NCBI GenBank assembly: GCA_905221605.1
Contig: CAJNDS010002781.1
Span: 118,501 to 182,500 of the forward strand
Origin: Symbiodinium natans
Lineage: Eukaryota > Sar > Dinophyceae > Suessiales > Symbiodiniaceae
Reading direction: 5' to 3'
DNA: 64,000 nt
In this document: positions 57,850 through 64,000 of the stretch, one piece after another
Layout: each line of letters starts with the position of its first letter
Numbering within the stretch: position 1 is the stretch's first letter
The notes under the pieces: model-generated
Databases searched by the model: none
What the model was told of the DNA's origin: nothing
Seen by the model: the letters and a program-made list of their open reading frames with translations, nothing else
Position numbers and translations under genes: made by a program

Positions 57850-59311
57850 TCGAGTTATGATGACTCCCTCGAGGGGAGCGTACCACCTAACGAGACCCCT
57901 GGCGATATTTTCTGATGTTCTGGGGGGCGCTGGCCGAGTGGCACCAGAGCAACCCCGCGCCCCCACCCAGTACCATCTCGCGGGCGGCAGCGCTGCGCAT
58001 GACTGAATCTGGAGCTCTTGTGGGAAGTCCGACATGGACCAAGCAAGATCCCTCGATAAATTCCATGATCTCTAAACACAGCATCCAGCATCCGAGCCCA
58101 CTGCTGGTTATTCAAGAACTTGATCAGGTTCTCCGGGCCCAGGATGCGAGCCTCGGGCATGCTTGGGATGGGAGTTGAGTTGCCGGTGCCTGGTGGGGAA
58201 AGGTCTGCTCGATATTTACAGGGCTTTCGAATTGGCAAGGGTTATGAAAACAGGAGTGGGACGCGACATGCAAGAGTCTAGGTGCTCAAGGCTGCATGCA
58301 AGCGTTTGAAGCCGAAGAGTCACCAAGCAGGAAGGGCATCACATAGCGGTCCTGTTCATCGAAGTTCTCGATCATCACAAACAGAACGGACCTCCGAATG
58401 TACACATCCAGCAATGGACTCAAAGAATGCTGTTGTGACGATCGCGGTACGTTTGGTTCTGTCTGCGATCGTTTTCTGGAGGGGCGCACCCTCAGCAAGC
58501 AAGGATCAGCTGGGCAAGCAACTTCAGCAAAGCACAACTTCGAGCTCCAATGCAGCTCCTATCTGATGCAAGCCGGCATAAAGGCTGAATACTTTGCATC
58601 TTTCAGGGCCGAGCACGATGTCCTTGTGTTCAGCCACCACTTCGCCCGGGTCTCAGCGATAGATGTGCCCTGGTGATGTTTGCCAGGCGAGTGGCTCTGA
58701 GGACCCAACTTTTCAGCATGGGCAGGATGACATGTGTGGGAACCTCTAGACCGGCATTTTGATTACATGCTGAACTGTAACCAAAGCTGACAAACTGCCA
58801 GACCCAAGCGCAGGGCCATCTCGCACAAGATGCAGAAGATCTTCTTGCTAGACTCTTGCCTGGGTGTGCGGGACAGGACAAGGTTCGCGGAACCATTTCA
58901 GAGACTCTCGAGACACATTTGCAGTTCCCGATGCCGCTCCCAAAGCAAACAGGAACGCAGCTGTAAGGGCTGAGCTTTCTTTTCAGGGTCAGAGATTCGT
59001 GGGTTGGCACAGACAACTGGGCACGGCAGTTTCGAAGGTCAAAGAAGAGGCGTTAAGGCCCTGGAAAGCAACTGAAACTGCAACAACACCTACCGTATGA
59101 AACCCTACACCCAAACTATAAAGAACAGAGCATCCGAAGCGTAAATACGTAGTTCCATTCCGACGAGACGGCATGAGACAGCGAGTGCCCTGGGTTCGAG
59201 GCTGTTCCTGGTCATAAAAGAACTTGGACCGCTGACCCTTCTCAATGAAGAACCTCGCAGGGTCATCGTGCAAAACGATCCAACCGAATCTGTTCGGAAA
59301 GTCAATGCACC
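57850..59311 (-). CDS. Unrecognised multi-exon gene, partial
   Basis: Several minus-strand frames read like real protein and two have splice sites of the same style as the aldo/keto reductase gene. 59311 to about 59130, after an AG|G acceptor, reads CIDFPNRFGWIVLHDDPARF then FIEKGQRSKFFYDQE. About 58973-58869 reads ALTAAFLFALGAASG, hydrophobic. 58846-58799 reads KKIFCILCEMALRLGL and ends at a GC donor. 58743-58669 reads VPTHVILPMLKSWVLRATRL, starting after AG|G and ending at a GC donor. About 58430-58330 reads VLFVMIENFDEQDRYVMPF. About 58170-58077 reads ILGPENLIKFLNNQQWARML. I could not join these into one frame or match a family. They may be one gene or two. It is upstream of the reductase on the same strand, with a MITE-like element between. 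Confidence 0.4.
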
Positions 59312-59420
59312 CTTTAGAAAAGGAAGGCGATCTATCTCACCTTTCCCAAACATTGCATGGATCACAGTTTCGTTCTCCGTGCGGCCTTTCCAACAACCAA
59401 GTGAGAAGAAGTTGCTTCAC

Positions 59421-59457
59421 CCTAAACCCTAAACCCTAACCCCTAAACCCAAAACCC
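59421..59457 (-). repeat. CCCTAAA array, first after a 14.7-kb gap
   Basis: About five units including CCCTAAC and CCCAAAA variants. Confidence 0.9.
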
Positions 59458-60235
59458 TGATTCACAGCAAGCGCCCCACTTGCGGCGGTCCGCCACAAGA
59501 GAGACGAAGCTGAGGATGCCAACCTCTCGGCAGGCTCTGCTCCGAGTCGAGGGGGTCGTGCAGGGTGTGCGTTTCGGCCAAGCTTTGACAGAAAAGCTAC
59601 ACATAGCCCATATTCAACAAACACGCAGGCTGCCCGACAGAAACAAGGTCCACAAAAGGACATGTAAATCGGCCGGCTTCGTCCAAAATGAAAGCACTGT
59701 TACTGGATCCCACGCTGAAAGTGAATTACGGAATCTACAACTCCCACCGACTCCCAAGCCATCCTGACAAAAAAGCCTGAACCCAAACCCTAAACCCCAA
59801 TCATGGAGCTTGGATGGCCAAGCATGATACCTCAAAAGCGGCGCGCGCGCGCGCGCGCGGAACCCTGAGGGTTGCACTGTGACGACCACATCTCTCTTGG
59901 CGTAGGACAGAGGCCTGACTTTGGAAAGATGCGCGGGTCTTTGGTTTTATTGTGAGGCATGCTTCGTCTTGCGTGAATTCTGGTCAGTATTGAGTTCTTG
60001 CTGCTGGACCGACTTGCGTGACCGTGGGGAAAGGGAAGTGCCACATGTCCACATAATTCCATCTTGTTTCAGCTTTCAACTCCTACCTGTCACGAGTGCG
60101 CTCTATGCCAGCCTCCTGCGGAAGATACAATAGGGTCGGAGGGTTTCGGGCTTTGGCCTGCCATGCTCATCGTACTCTTTTGCGCTCCAGCAAGAAAGTC
60201 GGCGCAATAAAGACTCCTCATAGCATAGGAGTGCT
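59458..60235. other. No confident gene; GC dinucleotide run
   Basis: (GC)9-type alternating run at 59841-59860, a potential Z-DNA former. Frames over 59480-59767 (plus) and 59663-59436 (minus) are both open. A degenerate CCCTAAA patch lies at 59780-59800. Confidence 0.35.
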
Positions 60236-60334
60236 CTGCAGCATCACATCCAGCATCCAGCGTCTCTCTTCTGGCGTCAGAACGTTTTGCTGTGGCACAA
60301 CATCCAAAACACCCTCAGCGAGGTGCCGAAAAGG
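60236..60334 (-). CDS. Isolated exon candidate (33 codons)
   Basis: After an AG acceptor (CTTAAG at 60335-60340) the frame reads PFRHLAEGVLDVVPQQNV then LTPEERRWMLDVMLQ, and leaves the exon near 60236 (GA donor possible). The composition is typical of an amphipathic helical protein. It may belong to the same transcript as the exons at 57.9-59.3 kb, or to a neighbouring gene upstream. No family was recognised. Confidence 0.3.
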
Positions 60335-61894
60335 CTTAAGCATAGCGACCCCCGTCCACCGAAAACAGCTCTCCGCCAGTGTCTAAGCCGAGCCGGTCTG
60401 CACTGTCGCTGTCGCGAATATATTATATTCCGATCCTCATCTCTGTTTAGGCTTCATTCCGTCGCACGTCTTGGGAGCCGGGGAGTGTTTCTTGATATCT
60501 TGTGTCTTGAGGCAATTGCGCTTGCAAGTGCCTGGTTTGAAAGCATGGCTCAATGGCACTGGCTGCTTCTACCACCTTGATGTTTTATGATGAAAGTGTT
60601 GGATAAGCACGCAATTCAAGGTCAGGCTTTCAAAGCCTCCAAGTGTAAAATTCGGCCTACTGTGAAGGTTGTGGGCTCTATGGCAAGCCCTTAGCCTAAA
60701 CCCCAAATCCTCTAAACCCTAAGAGGTCCACCAACTCTCAGGACGCGGCCGATTTTCGGACTGCCAAGGCGCTGAATAGTCTCGGCTGTTGATGATTTAG
60801 GGGTCTGGGCCGGGCTGGGGATTTATTGGGGTGCTCTGCATATTCTGGCGACAGGCTTCAGTGCTGTTAGTTCATTGAGGCGCTGAAAGAATGTCGGAAC
60901 CAGCGTTCGCTGTTCAACTGCAACTTCAAATCGGGAGCGGGAAAAAGCAAACATGATCAAGAGGATTAGTGATAAGAATGGCGGAGCGGGCGCCTTTCAA
61001 CAAAACGTTACTGCCTCACGTCTGAGTCTACACCTATGGAACTGATTCAACTGATCTGTGAAGGAGCCAGCTCAGGGCTTCCCTCTGTGGTGGCATGACT
61101 AGGTTACCCCTGGCCAATGCCCAACCCACAAAGTCTCACCCATGGCAATCCACAGTGCCCAAGCAGCAAATGGAGATGACCGCGTAGACAACAATGTAAG
61201 CCTACAGAGGCCAGGGTCCGCGGCCAATGTTCGGCATAAGCACTGCCTTTCACGTGGTCGGACATTTCTGAATACCTTGAGCTGAAGTGCCCAATTGAAG
61301 AGCATCATTCGAGCTGAAGGAACAAGCCTCAGCTGGCATGTCGACACACCACTGGTCTGCCTCTGGCAAACACTTTCTGCACTACTTTGCAAACCTTGCT
61401 ACGTCGTTAATCTCAACGGCTCAACATACCTCAGCCTGAATGCATCCCCAAGAGATGAAGACAAAACCGCCAAGGGCCTCAATGACTGCGCAAAGGAGCC
61501 GTGGGGAGAGGAGGAGCACTGCCATCATGATGTCCACAGGCGTGTGACCCTGCATTGTACAGTCCTCACGGACCAGGTTGCTATGTCCTATTTTCGCAAC
61601 AGCACAACACTCTTGCCATACGTGGACTACATAAGAACCTCGGGCTGCACGCACCTACAACGTCCAGGGCCCCGCGGAAATATGAAGAGCTTAACACCGT
61701 GCACAGGCACAAAGAGCCCAGTTCCTTTTCCAGCGAAGTGATCTGGGAGCAAGCCAGCATCATGGAGGGAGGCGCTGTGCAAGGCAAATTTACCAAAAAA
61801 ACTTTTGCGGTTAGGAACCTGCTGCTCCGTAAGGCCCATCAGCAACAAAACCTAACGTGGCATGTTGCCTAAGATGGGTAGCACCGCTAAGCCC
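60335..61894. other. No confident gene
   Basis: Degenerate CCCTAAA patch at 60692-60722. A plus-strand 148-codon frame (61295-61741) and minus-strand frames at 61654-61421 and 61796-61581 (SMMLACSQITSLEKELGSLC) conflict. Confidence 0.3.
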
Positions 61895-62164
61895 TCAACC
61901 CCGTGTTGCTGCTGTTGCTGTTGCTGGTCCCGGTGCTGTCGGTTTTGCTGTAATTTTCTTGCTCACTGCAGTTTCGGTTGCGATTGCTGGTAGTGGTGCT
62001 GCTGCCGTTGGTGTTGAAGCATTGCCAGCTGAGTTTAGCTGGACAGCCGACGGGCAGTCCAAACCGGGAGGCGTCCGACAGCCCCCACAAGCCTTTTCAA
62101 CCTGTCTCTGCTTCTGCTCGAGAACATCTCCATGCACAGGTGCTTGGCGCTCCGAACTTGACAA
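61895..62164 (-). CDS. Ala/Thr/Pro-rich open frame, unrecognised
   Basis: Minus-strand frame beginning SSSERQAPVHGDVLEQKQRQ and continuing into an Ala/Thr/Pro-rich low-complexity stretch (TAAAPLPAIATETAVSKKI). The low complexity comes from GCT/CTG-rich DNA and may not be protein-coding. At 61654-61421, further along the same strand, a frame with VREDCTMQGHTPVDIMMA vaguely resembles an ankyrin repeat, but one partial repeat is not enough for a call. Confidence 0.18.
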   Translation of the reverse strand: MSSSERQAPVHGDVLEQKQRQVEKACGGCRTPPGLDCPSAVQLNSAGNASTPTAAAPLPAIATETAVSKKITAKPTAPGPATATAATRG

Positions 62165-62308
62165 GGAGGCGGGGGGGGGGGGGGGAAATTGTCAAGTGAT
62201 TTGCTCCAGCCTCTTACGCAAGGCGAAAGGAGCCTAAATCAGGACTACAGAGGCTGGAATCACCAGGAGCATTGTAGCAACGAGATTTTGAGGCGGCCTT
62301 GGCAGGGA

Positions 62309-62755
62309 GGCTGTTTGTTGTTTGTTTGTTGTTGTTTGTTTTTTGTTGTCTGTTTGTTTGGTTTTGCCTGTTTGTTTGTTTGTTTGTTTGCTTGTTTGTT
62401 GCTGGTTGTTCGTTATTGGTTGCTTGTGGTTGTTTGCTCGTTGCTCTGTTTGTTTGCTGTTTGTTTGTTGTTTGCTTGTTTTTTGTTTGTTGTTTGTTTG
62501 TTGTTTGTTGTTTGTTGTTTGTTGTGTGTTTGTTTGTGTGTTTGTTTGTTTGTTTGTTTGTTGTTTGTTCGCTGTGTGTTTGTTGTTTGTTTTTTGGTGA
62601 TGCTGTGTGTTTGTTTGTTTGCTTGCTTGTTAGTCAGTTTGTTTGTGTGCTTGTTTGTTTGTTTGTTGGTTTGTTTGTTTGTTTGTTTGTTTGTTTGTTT
62701 GTTTGTGTGCTTGTGTGTGTGTGTGCCTCTGTGTGTGTTTGTGAGCTCGTGTGCT

Positions 62756-62851
<96 letters not shown>

Positions 62852-63660
62852 GGTGGGTGGGTGGGTGGGTGGGTGGGTGGCTGTTTGCTTGGTGATTGTT
62901 TTGTTTGTTTGTTTTTTTTGTCTGTTTGTTAGGTTGTTTGTTTGGTTGTGTGTTGTTTGTTTGCTTGTTTAATGCGCGTGTGTGTGTGTGTGTGTGGGTG
63001 GGTGGGTGGGTGGGTGGGTGGCTGTTTGCTTGGTGATTGTTTTGTTTGTTTGTTTTTTTTGTCTGTTTGTTAGGTTGCTTGTTTGGTTGTGTGTTGTTTG
63101 TTTGCTTGTTTAATTAAGCTTGCTTGTTTGCTTGCTTGTTTGTTGTTTGCTCGTTTGCTGTTGTTTGTTTGTTTGCTTGCTTGTTTGTTTGTTTGATTGG
63201 TTGTTTGTTTGCTTGTTTGCTTGTTTGCTTGTTTGCTTGTTTGATAGTTTGTTAGTTTGTTAGTTTGTTTGTTTGTTCGTTCGTTTGTCTGCTTGTTTGC
63301 TTGCTTGCTTGTGTGTTTCCTTGTGTGCTTGTTGGTTTCGCTGGTGTTTGTTTGTTGTTGCTTGTTTGTTGTTTGTTGTTTGCTGTTTGCTGCTTGCTGT
63401 TTGCTGCTTGCTAGTTGCTGTTTGCTGTTTGCTGTTTATTGTTTGCTGTTTGCTGCTTGCTGTTTGTTGTTTGTTGCTGGCATCTGTTGGTGTCTGTAGT
63501 TACTTGTCTGTTGCTGTTAGATGTTTGATGGTGTTCGTTGTTGGGCTGCTGGTTGTGGATGACGTTGTTGTTTGTTGCATGTTGCCGTTTGACTGTTGTT
63601 TATTTTTTGTGTTGCTTGATGTTTGTGTGTGTGTGTGTGTGTTTGGTTGTTGTTTGTCGT
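62309..63660 (+). repeat. 1.35-kb G/T microsatellite block (TTTG, TGTG, GTGC, GTGG)
   Basis: Almost no A or C on the plus strand apart from GTGC units. Successive blocks are (TTTG)n, (GTGC)n, (TG)n, (GTGG)n and TGCTGTT. A segment of about 140 bp is duplicated: GGCTGTTTGCTTGGTGATTG occurs at 62879 and again at 63019, with (GTGG)n before it and GTTAGGTTG after. All long Cys/Val/Leu frames here are artefacts. Confidence 0.97.
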
Positions 63661-64000
63661 TGTGCTTGATGTTGGTCTTCTTTGCTGCCCCGGCCGTTGA
63701 CTGCGCTCACCAGGATCTGTCGCTATCTGCTGACTTTCCTACAACTTGGTCGTAGTCGTTGTAAAGGCTCGCATGCCTCCCTCCACAAAAATACGACTCT
63801 CCAAGGCTTCCATGGTCAAGCACCATGATGGAAAGCCACAAAGCCAGTTAGCCCAGCTGCGACAGTCTGGCCAACAAAAGTAGTATCTAGTGTGGTCCGA
63901 CCTTTATTTTTGGCCCGCGGCTTGGCTTTGGCTGCCGGCATGCGATTCGTCATGCCAGGGTAATCGCGCACAGCGAATCTGCTTTCAGGGGTCGCTAGTC
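63661..64000. other. Unique flank, nothing recognised
   Basis: Mixed-composition DNA after the microsatellite. No exon-like frame longer than about 30 codons stands out. Confidence 0.5.

Noticed and set aside
59541-59600. Acylphosphatase-like motif VEGVVQGVRFG on the plus strand
   Set aside because: The catalytic Arg position is Gly, the second family motif is missing, and the surrounding frame shows no other match; probably chance.
60336-60390. GGELFSVDGGRYA followed by a stop, resembling a short-chain dehydrogenase C-terminus
   Set aside because: No upstream SDR motifs were found on the minus strand to 61.4 kb, and the stop overlaps the acceptor of a better exon candidate.
62189-62932. 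247-codon plus-strand open frame rich in Cys, Leu and Val
   Set aside because: It is a translation of the G/T microsatellite; stop codons are simply rare in TTTG/TG repeats.

Overview
This window is nuclear DNA from a eukaryote, most probably a dinoflagellate of the Symbiodiniaceae type. Three lines of evidence support this. First, interstitial (CCCTAAA)n/(TTTAGGG)n arrays, the plant/alveolate-type telomere repeat, occur at about 50 places on both strands. Second, the one gene that can be read end to end is split into 13 short exons whose introns start with GC or GA, never GT, and end in AG, nearly always followed by G. Third, coding signals are sparse, and almost all the credible ones lie on the minus strand, as in dinoflagellate unidirectional gene arrays. 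The species cannot be named from sequence alone. There are no bacterial operons, CRISPR arrays, rRNAs or convincing tRNAs.

Layout. 0.36-4.43 kb (minus): exons of a helical-repeat protein of the OPR/HPR organellar RNA-binding type, interrupted by telomere-like arrays and a GTG microsatellite. 4.4-24.3 kb: mostly non-genic, with dense telomere-like arrays, short inverted-repeat elements, microsatellites and a few weak exon-like frames. 24.6-30.3 kb (minus): exon-like pieces of unrecognised proteins. 32.2-32.8 kb (minus): a probable single-exon gene whose product starts MGCGASS, a myristoylation-type N-terminus. 33-49 kb: more telomere-like arrays, a 9-bp minisatellite and weak minus-strand exon candidates. 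49.7-55.1 kb (minus): a complete aldo/keto reductase gene (327 codons, 13 exons), assembled here by hand. 56.26-56.68 kb: a MITE-like element with 22-bp inverted termini. 57.9-60.3 kb (minus): exon-like pieces of at least one unrecognised multi-exon gene. 62.3-63.66 kb: about 1.35 kb of pure G/T microsatellite.

Most interesting signals: (1) 12 of 12 introns in the reductase gene are non-canonical, and one is flanked by an exact 9-bp direct repeat, like an introner insertion. (2) Closely spaced telomere-like arrays repeatedly occur as (CCCTAAA)n - 85-190 bp of unique DNA - (TTTAGGG)n, the orientation a tiny linear molecule capped at both ends would have; no pair that close has the opposite orientation. 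(3) Telomere-like arrays are absent from 44.73 to 59.42 kb, the stretch that holds the reductase. No functional links between the genes can be inferred.
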